23,362 bases of DNA from positions 1-23,362 of the forward strand of contig JBBTXM010000033.1 in NCBI GenBank assembly GCA_038062255.1, in the 5' to 3' direction. Each line of letters begins with the position of its first letter. The stretch's first letter is position 1. The notes beneath the pieces were generated by a model. It made no database searches, had not been told where the DNA came from, and saw nothing but the letters and a program-made list of their open reading frames with translations. Shown here piece after piece: positions 13,870 to 21,654 of the stretch. This stretch comes from JBBTXM01 sp038062255 (GTDB taxonomy: Bacteria > Patescibacteriota > Minisyncoccia > UBA11713 > 2-01-FULL-45-33). A program made the position numbers and the translations under genes.

Positions 13870-14691
13870 ATGTTTGAATATTTAAAATTTAAGCTTTCGT
13901 TGCTTCTTAAAAAACCTTACTTCGGGCCGATAATGGCGGCAAAAATGGGGAGGGTTGTCCGCCATGGATATATGAGCAAGTTGATAGAGTTGGAGTGTAA
14001 GCAGAAATCCTCCTACGCCAAGGCTTCGAAGGACGAGTACTTCGTGCTCGAAATCGGCTCTTGGGCTGGGGGGTCCACAATCACCTTTGCTGAAGCTATA
14101 AAAAAATTTAACAAAGGCAAGGGCAAACTTATTGCGGTGGACGCATGGCAAAGTTTTCACGGAAACGAACATATTGAAAAACCCAGCCATTTGATAATGG
14201 AAAAGGCCTTAAAAGACGGCAAAATTTTCAACTTGTTTTTGCATAACATTAGGTCGGCCGGAGTTTCTGACATTGTGGAAATCAAAAAGGGGTGGAGCCG
14301 GGACGTTTTGCCAACATTGCCGAAAGAGTTTTTTGATTTAATTTTTATTGACGGTTCTCATTTTTACAAAGATGTTTTGTTGGACCTTAAAAATTCAGCT
14401 TTATTGTTAAAAGACGGCGGCGTGATTTGTGGGGACGATTTGGAGTTACAGTTTAATGAGGTTGACGCGGACTTTTTAGCCCAAAGTAAGGATAACGACA
14501 CCTTGCGCGACCCGGCGCTTAAAAAGGACTATCACCCAGGAGTATCTTTGGCTGTTTATGAATTTTTTGGAGGAACAGTCAGCTCATGGAAAGGATTTTG
14601 GGCAATGAGGAAAACAGATAATGGGTGGGAGAAAATTAACTATTCTGAGATGGATGAAAGTAAAGTGGAGATTCCAAAACACCTCAAATAA
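13870..14691 (+). CDS. Class I SAM-dependent methyltransferase (Methyltransf_24-like)
   Basis: 273 residues. Motif I is VLEIGSWAGGST (59-70), the acidic strand end LIAVDAW (87-93), and the metal- or substrate-binding FIDGSHFYKDVLLDL (159-173) is characteristic of the Methyltransf_24 / cephalosporin-hydroxylase-like group found in glycan clusters. GGVICGDDL supplies the next strand. Residues 47-56 (SSYAKASKDE) just before motif I come from a palindromic element and look foreign to the fold. It likely O-methylates a sugar hydroxyl; target unknown. It opens a run of five genes with tiny gaps or overlaps that ends at 18839. No clear ribosome binding site. Confidence 0.75.
   Translation: MFEYLKFKLSLLLKKPYFGPIMAAKMGRVVRHGYMSKLIELECKQKSSYAKASKDEYFVLEIGSWAGGSTITFAEAIKKFNKGKGKLIAVDAWQSFHGNEHIEKPSHLIMEKALKDGKIFNLFLHNIRSAGVSDIVEIKKGWSRDVLPTLPKEFFDLIFIDGSHFYKDVLLDLKNSALLLKDGGVICGDDLELQFNEVDADFLAQSKDNDTLRDPALKKDYHPGVSLAVYEFFGGTVSSWKGFWAMRKTDNGWEKINYSEMDESKVEIPKHLK
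14008..14052. repeat. Palindromic element inside the methyltransferase gene
   Basis: GC-rich segment coding in frame for SSYAKASKDEYF. CGAGTAC-TTC-GTGCTCG (14034-14050) forms a hairpin with one G-T pair, and GGCTTCGAAGG just upstream holds TTCGAA. 'SYAKAS(E/K)D' peptides are, from memory, a recurrent insertion in Parcubacteria proteins. Confidence 0.55.
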
Positions 14692-14693
14692 TT

Positions 14694-15704
14694 ATGGTCA
14701 TAACTAGAACTCCATATAGAATATCTTTTTTTGGCGGAGGAACGGACTACCCTGTCTGGTTTGAAAAAAACGGCGGGGCTGTTTTGAGTACCGCAATAAA
14801 TAAATACTGCTACATAACAACCCGCTACCTTCCGCCGTTTTGGGAATGCAAGTACAGGCTCCGGTACACAAATCCAGAAGAAACAAAAGAAATTCGCCTC
14901 ATAAAACACCCCTCCATAAGAGAATGCTTATTGCATTTAAATTTCGAGCAAGGCATAGAAATGCAGCACAATACGGATATCCCCGGCAAAGCCGGATTAG
15001 GATCGAGTTCCGCTTTTACTGTTGGATTTTTGAAATCTCTTTATACTCTTCGAGGCCAAGAAATTTCCAAGGAAAAATTGGCGCTTGAGGCGATACATGT
15101 AGAACAAAAAAAAATTGGCGAGAATGTGGGTTCGCAAGATCAAACCATAGCCGCGTTCGGCGGTTTTAGAAGAATAGATTTTTTGCCAAACGGCGGATTA
15201 AAAGTCGCCAGTGTTGAAATGTCTCCAGAGCGCAAAAAAGATTTAGAAGACAACCTTCTTTTATTTTTTATAGGTTTTCCCAGAAACGCTTCAGAAATTG
15301 CCGCTGAACAGATCAAAAATACCCCCAGTAAAACACTGGAACTTCAAAAAATCCGCGGTTTGGTGGACGAAGCGCATGAAATTTTAATCAATAAAAAAAA
15401 ATCGCTTGACAGTTTCGGCGAGCTTTTGCACGAAGGATGGAACATCAAAAGAAGCCTAAGTTCAAAAATCTCAAATCCGGTAATTGACGAAATTTATAAT
15501 TCTGCCATTGGGGCCGGAGCTTTAGGCGGCAAAGTTTTGGGCGCCGGAGGCGGAGGATTTATGCTTTTTTATGTTCCAAGAGAGTTTCAGAGCAAAGTGA
15601 AATCCAAGCTATCCGGACTTTTGGAGGTGCCGTTTGAATTTGAAGAATTAGGCAGCAAGGTTATTTATCAGCTTCCAGAAAATAAGTGGGGGTATAAAAT
15701 ATGA
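14694..15704 (+). CDS. GHMP-family sugar kinase, HddA-like
   Basis: 336 residues, the usual length. N-terminal RTPYRISFFGGGTDYP (5-20), ATP-binding loop PGKAGLGSSSAFT (97-109), QDQTIAAFGGF with the catalytic-region Asp, and C-terminal GAGGGGFMLFY are the GHMP motifs in order. The opening is that of D-glycero-D-manno-heptose 7-phosphate kinase and fucokinase relatives. The expected reaction is ATP-dependent phosphorylation at C1 of a sugar or sugar phosphate, supplying a nucleotidylyltransferase. No heptose isomerase (GmhA) is visible, so the heptose assignment is not secure. It starts 2 bases after the methyltransferase stop and overlaps the next gene by 4. Confidence 0.8.
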   Translation: MVITRTPYRISFFGGGTDYPVWFEKNGGAVLSTAINKYCYITTRYLPPFWECKYRLRYTNPEETKEIRLIKHPSIRECLLHLNFEQGIEMQHNTDIPGKAGLGSSSAFTVGFLKSLYTLRGQEISKEKLALEAIHVEQKKIGENVGSQDQTIAAFGGFRRIDFLPNGGLKVASVEMSPERKKDLEDNLLLFFIGFPRNASEIAAEQIKNTPSKTLELQKIRGLVDEAHEILINKKKSLDSFGELLHEGWNIKRSLSSKISNPVIDEIYNSAIGAGALGGKVLGAGGGGFMLFYVPREFQSKVKSKLSGLLEVPFEFEELGSKVIYQLPENKWGYKI

Positions 15705-16585
15705 ACACATTTGATTCATACACAAAAAAACGAGTTTCTTATGTTTTAGTAACTAAAAATAGAGCTGATTTTTTAAATCAAGCGCTCGAAAGATGCAAAA
15801 AGTTAGTAAAGCCCGAAGACGAATTAATAGTAGTCGACGGCGCGTCTGTTGATAATACGAAAGAAGTAGTTAAACGGCACGGCGACATGGTGAATATTTT
15901 TATATCAGAGCCTGACGACAATGGGATTCAAGCGATAAATAAAGGCTTTTTGGTGTCTTCAGGGAAATATCTAAAACAATTGGCCGATGACGATATTATA
16001 TATCCCGAGTCAATGGAGAAAGCAATTACGGTTATGGAAGAAAATCCGGATATTGATTTGCTTTTATGTGGAGGTGTGAAAAAATTGCCGAGTGGCGGAG
16101 AGCGTGTAGTTTATTTGCCTCCCGGAATTAGGTATGGAAAAAGCACTGACGATGTTTTTAAGTACTTAGGCCCCGCTTCCGGAACAGGGCATCTTATGAG
16201 AAGAAGTTCCATTGCAAAAGCGGGGTTTTTATATGCATTTGCGGTAAACGCCGACGCGGAACTGGTGTTGCGTTATATAAAAATGAATTTAATAGTGAGA
16301 TTTGCAAGAATAAATCTTTATGAGCATCCTATTTTTGAGCATAGTTTTGTAATACGTCAAGCGCGTGAACACAAAGCAGACTCTCTTCGTTTAATAAAAA
16401 AATATTGCTCGCGCAGTTTTTATATTTCATTTCGGTTAAAGGATTTGTGGGAAAACCACAGAGTTTTTAAGCCATTGAGATTTTTTGTACGTCCGATATT
16501 TAGAAAGGTAAAGATATTTTTTAAAAAACTTTTTAATATCAAACATCCAAAAGTTGAATTTATCTGGGACGGCGGTTTTAGCTAA
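15701..16585 (+). CDS. Family 2 glycosyltransferase (GT-A fold)
   Basis: 294 residues. The nucleotide-binding half begins SYVLVTKNRADFLNQAL, followed by IVVDGASVDNT (43-53), NGIQAINKGF, and the metal-binding QLADDDIIYPES with D96-D98. GHLMRRSSIAKAGF and DAELVLRY match the acceptor side of this family. There is no transmembrane segment, and the basic C-terminus (240-285) may attach it to the inner face of the membrane. It would transfer one sugar from an NDP donor during glycan assembly. ATGA overlap with the GHMP kinase gene. Confidence 0.85.
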   Translation: MNTFDSYTKKRVSYVLVTKNRADFLNQALERCKKLVKPEDELIVVDGASVDNTKEVVKRHGDMVNIFISEPDDNGIQAINKGFLVSSGKYLKQLADDDIIYPESMEKAITVMEENPDIDLLLCGGVKKLPSGGERVVYLPPGIRYGKSTDDVFKYLGPASGTGHLMRRSSIAKAGFLYAFAVNADAELVLRYIKMNLIVRFARINLYEHPIFEHSFVIRQAREHKADSLRLIKKYCSRSFYISFRLKDLWENHRVFKPLRFFVRPIFRKVKIFFKKLFNIKHPKVEFIWDGGFS

Positions 16586-16588
16586 AAT

Positions 16589-17944
16589 ATGAAAGTTTTA
16601 TTTGTCATTCGGTCGCTGCAGATTTTTCATTATTACGAGTCAATTGTAACGGCTTTTTCGGCGCGCGGACACAGTGTTTCTTTGCTGTTTGATAAAAAGT
16701 GGAGTAATGAGGAATTTGGCGGTGGCGTAGTAGAGGAGAGTTATGATTGGGCGGTTGCGCCAAAGAGCAACTTTAATCGCCGTCTGCTGCTGTTTTCTCG
16801 AGAGATATTAAGCTGGAGGCGGTATCTTGTGGTAGAGGGCCAATCGTCCTTTTATGCTGAACGCTGGCTTAAATATGTTTCTCCGAAATTTAGATTTTTA
16901 ATAAAAATATTTCCATTCGCCAAAATTTTTATAAAAAGCGGATTTGTTGGGAAGTTTTTAAGAAATTTCGAAAACAGCTCCTTTCCTGATTCAGGCATTG
17001 TTGCCGACATTAAAAAACGCGCTCCGGATATTGTGCTTGCGGGCCCCATTTGCTACCGCCAGTCGTCGGCTGATTTGGAGTATCTGAAAGCTGCCAAAGC
17101 CCTTAAAATTCCAACCGCTGCGCCGGTAATGACTTGGGATACTCTTACTACAAAAGGCGTTTTCCATGTTATTCCCGATTTGTTGCTTGCGTGGAATGAG
17201 GCGCAGGTTTTGGAGGCGCAAGAACACCACGGAATTAAAAAAGAAAATATTAAAATCATCGGAGCGCCGTTTTTTGATAAATGGTTTACCCCCACACCAG
17301 AACGCGGTATTTTGAGTCAGGCGCGGAGCGCGATACCGCGTTTGGTGTCGGGGGTTAATTTCCCATACATTCTCTACCTCGGCTCATCCGACAATATCGC
17401 TCCGGATGAACGGTGGCTGATAAAAGAAATTAGAGAAACTCTCGACAACTCTGAATTTAAAAATACACAAATCATTTTTCGCCCGCACCCCGCCAACCAT
17501 AAAATATATAAAGATTTTGAAATTCAAGGCGTAGAAATTTTACCAAAAAATGGAGAAATGCCAAAAACAAAAGAATCCTTTCAAGATTTTTATAATATGC
17601 TTTATTATTCTTTCGCAGTCGTCAGTATAAATACAAGCGGCATGGTTGATGCTATTTTGGCGGGAAAGCCTGTAATCTCTCTTGAAAGAAAAGAATTTGA
17701 AAAGACCCAAACTCTGGCCCAGCACTATAGGCATATGCGCGAAAGCAACGCGCTTTATGTTGCAAAAACTTCAGAAGAATTTTTAGGGGTTTTTAGAAAA
17801 TTACTTGCGGGAGACGACCCCAAAAAGCTCGAAAGAGAAAAATTTATTAAAACTTTTATACGCCCCCAAGGTCTTGACAAAGGCGCCGGTGAAATGGCAG
17901 TTTTAGAGATAGAAAACCTGGTTAAAAACTATGTTAAAAAATAA
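16589..17944 (+). CDS. GT-B-type transferase, CDP-glycerol glycerophosphotransferase-like C-terminal half
   Basis: 451 residues. Residues 1-150 give an N-terminal Rossmann-like domain (MKVLFVIRSLQIFHYYESI). The linker has TWDTLTTKG (182-190). The C-terminal domain has IIFRPHPAN (296-303) and VVSINTSGMVDAILAGKPVISLE (344-366, given here in outline: Ser-Gly switch and AGKP loop), as in CDP-glycerol glycerophosphotransferases and related GT-B enzymes. The donor is probably a nucleotide-activated sugar or polyol, which would fit the two HxGH nucleotidylyltransferases nearby. Residues about 233-257 are encoded by a 74-bp palindromic element and look inserted. It overlaps the next gene by 14 bp. 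Confidence 0.7.
   Translation: MKVLFVIRSLQIFHYYESIVTAFSARGHSVSLLFDKKWSNEEFGGGVVEESYDWAVAPKSNFNRRLLLFSREILSWRRYLVVEGQSSFYAERWLKYVSPKFRFLIKIFPFAKIFIKSGFVGKFLRNFENSSFPDSGIVADIKKRAPDIVLAGPICYRQSSADLEYLKAAKALKIPTAAPVMTWDTLTTKGVFHVIPDLLLAWNEAQVLEAQEHHGIKKENIKIIGAPFFDKWFTPTPERGILSQARSAIPRLVSGVNFPYILYLGSSDNIAPDERWLIKEIRETLDNSEFKNTQIIFRPHPANHKIYKDFEIQGVEILPKNGEMPKTKESFQDFYNMLYYSFAVVSINTSGMVDAILAGKPVISLERKEFEKTQTLAQHYRHMRESNALYVAKTSEEFLGVFRKLLAGDDPKKLEREKFIKTFIRPQGLDKGAGEMAVLEIENLVKNYVKK
17285..17358. repeat. 74-bp palindromic element inside the GT-B gene
   Basis: Long inverted repeat: TTTACCCCCACACCAG (17285-17300) plus AACGCGGTAT (17301-17310) pairs with ATACCGCGTT (17333-17342) plus TGGTGTCGGGGGTTAA (17343-17358). 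Inner arms are 10 bp perfect, outer arms near-perfect with single-base indels, loop 22 bases. Richer in G+C than the host gene and read without a stop (RGILSQARSAIPRLVSG). Confidence 0.75.
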
Positions 17945-18839
17945 AAAAATTTTAGTTACCGGCGGAACTGGTTTTATTGGTTCTAATCTTATTCGGCGAT
18001 TGATTGAAGAAGGCGCTTTGGTTTACGCGCTGACGCGCGAAACAAGCAATTTTTGGCGGCTCAACGATGTTTTGGAAAAAGTTAGATTCAATGTTTCCGA
18101 CTTATCTGATTTTGACGGTATAACAAAACTCATAGAAGATATACGGCCCGATGGCATATTTCATTTGGGCGCTACAACCATAATGCAAGGAATTATTGCT
18201 GAATCCGGCAAAGCGGAAGAAGTAAATTTCAAGGGCACAAAAAATCTTGTGGAGTCCATGAGTCCGAATTGCGAATTTTTCATAAATACCGGCACATTTT
18301 CCGACATTTCTGGGACAGATGATTACGCCAAAAGCAAGTTGCACGCGGCTGAATTTGCTTCAGATTTTGGGAAAAAGAATGGAAAGCCGGTTGTAACCCT
18401 AAGGCTTTTTTCTCCTTACGGTCCGTATATTCAAAAGGGGCGCCTTATTTTTAATGTTCTGATTAAAGCCATGGCCGGGGAGGATATCGAGATGGCTTCC
18501 CCGGAAATTATAAGAGACTTTATTTATGTTGACGACCTTGTGGATTTATATATCTCTGTGGCTAAAAACGCAAAAGAAAATCCTGGGGGAATTTTTGATG
18601 CGGGGTCTGGCGTTGCCACAACGCTTCAAGAGGTGGCAGACAACGCTCTTAAAATTACTGGTTCCAAGAGCAAAATAATTTGGGGGTCTCTGCAAAAACT
18701 TTCTTACGATTCCGGCAAGATGCGCTCAGATGTCGAAAAAACAACTTCCCGCCTCGGTTGGCATCCAAAAACAAATCTTTTTCTTGGTATGCAAAAAACT
18801 TTCAAATGGCTCAAAGAGAAGTTGAGCTTGTACCAATAA
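17931..18839 (+). CDS. NAD-dependent nucleotide-sugar epimerase/reductase (extended SDR)
   Basis: 302 residues. Motifs: GGTGFIG (11-17) for NAD(P), T119/T121-T123 region NTGTFSD in place of the catalytic Ser/Thr strand, and YAKSK with Y132 and K136. LRLFSPYGP, IIRDFIYVDDLVDLY and LGWHPKTNLFLGM are those of the UDP-glucose 4-epimerase and CDP-abequose synthase group. It likely epimerises or reduces a 4-keto sugar nucleotide; a 4-ketoreductase role after the 3-dehydratase at 21655 would fit but is inference. Unlike the 12824 epimerase its catalytic Tyr-Lys pair is intact. Last gene of the run; the stop touches a terminator. Confidence 0.8.
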   Translation: MLKNKKILVTGGTGFIGSNLIRRLIEEGALVYALTRETSNFWRLNDVLEKVRFNVSDLSDFDGITKLIEDIRPDGIFHLGATTIMQGIIAESGKAEEVNFKGTKNLVESMSPNCEFFINTGTFSDISGTDDYAKSKLHAAEFASDFGKKNGKPVVTLRLFSPYGPYIQKGRLIFNVLIKAMAGEDIEMASPEIIRDFIYVDDLVDLYISVAKNAKENPGGIFDAGSGVATTLQEVADNALKITGSKSKIIWGSLQKLSYDSGKMRSDVEKTTSRLGWHPKTNLFLGMQKTFKWLKEKLSLYQ

Positions 18840-18866
18840 AACGGGGGTAACCCCGTTTTATTATTT
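18838..18866. terminator. Terminator at the end of the 13870-18839 run
   Basis: AAAACGGGG (18838-18846), loop GTAA, CCCCGTTTT (18851-18859), then ATTATTTT. It begins within the TAA stop of the epimerase. Confidence 0.8.
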
Positions 18867-18883
18867 TGAGTTAAAGTAAGTAT

Positions 18884-19879
18884 ATGGCGCAAAAAGAAAA
18901 TACAATCATTGTAACCGGAGGGCTGGGGTTTATTGGGTCCCATTTTATTGAGCTTGCTCTGGAGAAGGGTTTCGACATAGTTAATATAGATAAGGTGACT
19001 TACGCTTCCGACCCCAATATCAACTCGGCTTTTAAAAGAAAATTTCCGGAAAAATATGTTTTTATAAAAAAAGACATTAACGATTTGACCGAACTTCCGG
19101 ATGCAAAATATTTAGTTCATTTTGCCGCGGAGTCGCATGTGGATAATTCCATAAAAGACGGGGGCGTTTTTATAAAAAGTAACGTTTTGGGAACCCAAAA
19201 TCTTTTAAGCATCATTGCGCAAAAAAAAGATAAACCCGAGTTTATTCATATCAGCACCGACGAAGTGTTCGGCGATACCGAAGCCGGATTTTTTCAAGAA
19301 AGCGACAATATGCGCCCGTCAAATCCGTATGCCGCATCAAAAGCCGCGGCAGAGATGGTGGTGTTGGCTTATGGGCGGACCTATGGAATTCCGTATAAAA
19401 TTACCCGCACGACGAATAATTACGGTTCGCGCCAGCATCCGGAAAAATTGATACCGCGCTCTATTGTAAGTATTTTAAAAAACGAACCGATTCCGATTCA
19501 CGGTACCGGAAAACAGGTTCGCAATTGGATTCATGTAAAAGACAATGTAAGGGCCATTTACGATGTGATGATAAAAGGAAAACTAGGAGAATCTTATCAT
19601 ATTGCTTCCGAGGAAGAGTTGTCGGTAAACCAGATAGCCAAAACAATTTTGGATGCTTTCGAAAAATCTTGGAACGCGCAAACAGTCCAGTATGTTCCGG
19701 ACCGCTCCGGCCAAGATATCCGCTATGCTCTGGACTTTTCCAAGATACGCGCTTTAGGGTGGGCTCCGCAAGATTCGCTCAAACAGCATATCGAAAAGCT
19801 TATTCGCAAATATGACGGAAAACTTAACCAACAAAATTTTTTGTCGCTTTTGGTTAACCGCTTAGTATGGCCGAAATAA
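18884..19879 (+). CDS. rmlB: dTDP-glucose 4,6-dehydratase
   Basis: 331 residues. Family motifs in order: VTGGLGFIGSHF (10-21), LVHFAAESHVDNSI (77-90), ISTDEVFGD with the Thr-Asp-Glu triad T125-D126-E127, NPYAASKAAAE with Y149 and K153, RTTNNYGSRQHPEKLIPR, GTGKQVRNWIHVKDN, and DRSGQDIRYALDFSK. It converts dTDP-glucose to dTDP-4-keto-6-deoxyglucose, the branch point for rhamnose and many deoxysugars. RmlA and RmlD are not in the window. Its 3' end overlaps the start of the next gene by 13 bp once the assembly gap is closed. No clear ribosome binding site or promoter was found in the 44-base space upstream. Confidence 0.9.
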   Translation: MAQKENTIIVTGGLGFIGSHFIELALEKGFDIVNIDKVTYASDPNINSAFKRKFPEKYVFIKKDINDLTELPDAKYLVHFAAESHVDNSIKDGGVFIKSNVLGTQNLLSIIAQKKDKPEFIHISTDEVFGDTEAGFFQESDNMRPSNPYAASKAAAEMVVLAYGRTYGIPYKITRTTNNYGSRQHPEKLIPRSIVSILKNEPIPIHGTGKQVRNWIHVKDNVRAIYDVMIKGKLGESYHIASEEELSVNQIAKTILDAFEKSWNAQTVQYVPDRSGQDIRYALDFSKIRALGWAPQDSLKQHIEKLIRKYDGKLNQQNFLSLLVNRLVWPK

Positions 19880-20038
19880 CTATNNNNNNNNNNNNNNNNN
19901 NNNNNNNNNNNNNNNNNNNNNNNNNNNNNNNNNNNNNNNNNNNNNNNNNNNNNNNNNNNNNNNNNNNNNNNNNNNNNNNNNNNCAACAAAATTTTTTGTC
20001 GCTTTTGGTTAACCGCTTAGTATGGCCGAAATAACTAT
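19829..20038. other. 100-N scaffold gap flanked by identical 55-bp ends (assembly artefact)
   Basis: Bases 19884-19983 are exactly 100 N. The 55 bases before (19829-19883) and after (19984-20038) are identical. Two contigs overlapping by one k-mer of 55 explain this, and merging them leaves no missing sequence. Merged, rmlB and the following gene are intact and overlap by 13 bp. Confidence 0.9.
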
Positions 20039-21071
20039 CTGCTCAGTTTTTCATTCGGAAGATTCAAAAAAACTTCTGGAATTGAATTTTAATTTAGCAA
20101 AAAAATTAAATCCCAATTCAGATTATGAGTGGGTGGTGGCAGATAACACTTCAAAAATTTCTCCCCCTTACCTGCCCGCAGACGCTACGCGTCAAGCGTT
20201 GCAGGCGGGCGAAGGGGGAGTACCCCGAGAGGAATCGAGGGGGGTAGGGGTCAAAATCATCCCCGGCATTCCCAAAGCCCCCGATAACATTCCTGATTGG
20301 ATAAAACCCAGTTTTCATCATAATATCGCCATGAATATGTCGGTCTCTCATATAAAGACGCGATTCGCGCTTTTTCTGGACAGCGATTTTTATATATTGC
20401 AAAAAGACTGGATAAAAAGGGCGATAGAACATATGCAAAAAAATAATCTGGCTTTTTTGGGTACGCCTTGGCACCCAAAAACTTATCGTGTATTTAGATA
20501 TTTTCCATGCCATCAATGCTTATTTGTTGATTTTGAAAAATTAAAGGAAGCGGGTTTTAGCGCGGAGGATTTAGATTTTACTCCGCTAGAATACGGCGAC
20601 GCTCCGCAAAAACCGCCAGCAAAGAGATTCGGCAAATTTTCGAGAATTTTAAATATCTTTAATTTTAAAGAACGCAGAATGATTGGCCAGGAAAAGCACA
20701 CGGCGCATCGCCTTTTTGAAAAATTTTCAGGCAATCGCAATATTAAATTCGAAGTCATACCGGCCGTATTTAAACCCCAGAGAGAATCTTACCCGGCAAT
20801 AAATTTAATTTACGCTTTAAACAAATTTTTCGAGTTTTTTTTGCCGGACAAGCTATGCTATATTCCTAAAGATAAGTCATATTACTCGGCGAAAAGATTT
20901 AAAAAGTTAGGTTTCGACGCATGGGGCAAGGGATGGGAGGAATATGTTTGGGGGGACCAGCCGTTCGGCTTACACGTGCGTCCCATAAAACAGATAAAAA
21001 GGGGGCAAAGCATTGAAGAAATACTATCGATGCTAAAGAAGTGTTTTTTGAGTTTTAATATTAACTTATGA
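20022..21071 (+). CDS. GT-A-like glycosyltransferase with in-frame repeat insertion
   Basis: 349 residues; the ATG at 20022 is also present before the gap at 19867. It opens TICSVFHSEDSKKLLELN, has WVVADNTS (37-44), then after an inserted stretch IKTRFALFLDSDFYILQKDW, where DSD (120-122) is the likely metal-binding motif. The C-terminal 150 residues (ERRMIGQEKHTAHRLFE and on) are not recognised. It is a paralogue of the partial gene at 22940, which lacks the insertion. Residues 47-77 come from a 90-bp palindromic element. Likely a cytosolic transferase using the deoxysugar made by its neighbours. ATGA overlap with the RmlC-like gene. Confidence 0.7.
   Translation: MAEITICSVFHSEDSKKLLELNFNLAKKLNPNSDYEWVVADNTSKISPPYLPADATRQALQAGEGGVPREESRGVGVKIIPGIPKAPDNIPDWIKPSFHHNIAMNMSVSHIKTRFALFLDSDFYILQKDWIKRAIEHMQKNNLAFLGTPWHPKTYRVFRYFPCHQCLFVDFEKLKEAGFSAEDLDFTPLEYGDAPQKPPAKRFGKFSRILNIFNFKERRMIGQEKHTAHRLFEKFSGNRNIKFEVIPAVFKPQRESYPAINLIYALNKFFEFFLPDKLCYIPKDKSYYSAKRFKKLGFDAWGKGWEEYVWGDQPFGLHVRPIKQIKRGQSIEEILSMLKKCFLSFNINL
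20161..20250. repeat. 90-bp GC-rich palindromic element inside the glycosyltransferase-like gene
   Basis: Outer arms CTCCCCCTT (20161-20169) and AAGGGGGAG (20212-20220), with partial inner pairing, then a second hairpin TACCCC (20221-20226) and GGGGTA (20241-20246). Length is a multiple of 3 and has no stop in the host frame. The paralogue at 22940 has unrelated and shorter sequence at this place. Confidence 0.8.
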
Positions 21072-21634
21072 TAATTGCAGAAACGCAATTTAAGGGGCTT
21101 TATACGATAGAACCAAAAGTCCACGAGGATTTTAGGGGTTTTTTTATGGAAGTTTACAGGCGCGATGTTTTCCGCGAACAAGGCCTTGATTTAACATTTG
21201 TGCAGGACAACCAATCTAGGTCCAAAAAAAACGTAATCCGCGCGCTTCATTTCCAATACGATCCGCCTATTGGAAAATTGATGAGGGTAACTTTGGGCGA
21301 GGCATTTGTGGCGGCTGTTGATATACGGAAAAATTCGCCAACTTTTGGAAAACACTTAACATTTAATTTGAGTGATAAAAATAAAAAAATGCTTTACGCT
21401 TCCCCAGGCTTTGCCATGGGTTTTTGCGCGATGTCCGACTTGATGGATATGCAATATCGATTTACTGCCCTTTATAACCCAAAAGGAGAAGCGAACATTT
21501 TGTGGAACGATACTGATATAGGGATTGTGTGGCCTATTTCCGGCCCAATTTTATCGGATAGAGATAAAAGCGCCCAAGACTTTAAAACCTGGCTCGCAAA
21601 ACCAGAGTCCGATTTGTTCAGTTATATGTATTAG
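21068..21634 (+). CDS. rmlC: dTDP-4-dehydrorhamnose 3,5-epimerase-like protein
   Basis: 188 residues, normal for RmlC. FRGFFMEVYRRDVF, VQDNQSRSKKNVIRALHFQ with the base H61, PPIGKLMRV with K70, AAVDIRKNSPTFG, Y130 (MQYRF), ILWNDTDIGIVWP and ILSDRDKSAQ follow the family order. Two usual residues differ: the RGLH turn is RALH, and the FAHGF His is M117 (GFAMGF). The enzyme may thus epimerise only one carbon or act on a different 4-keto sugar. Known role: epimerisation of dTDP-4-keto-6-deoxyglucose at C3 and C5. Placed between rmlB and the PLP dehydratase, it should act on the RmlB product. Confidence 0.8.
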   Translation: MIIAETQFKGLYTIEPKVHEDFRGFFMEVYRRDVFREQGLDLTFVQDNQSRSKKNVIRALHFQYDPPIGKLMRVTLGEAFVAAVDIRKNSPTFGKHLTFNLSDKNKKMLYASPGFAMGFCAMSDLMDMQYRFTALYNPKGEANILWNDTDIGIVWPISGPILSDRDKSAQDFKTWLAKPESDLFSYMY

Positions 21635-21654
21635 AGTTTTTTTCGGAGCAATGG

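Noticed and set aside
19829..20038. Genuine 55-bp direct repeat or attachment site pair
   Set aside because: Copies are identical, abut a 100-N gap and coincide with a standard assembly k-mer length; no integrase or mobile gene is near.
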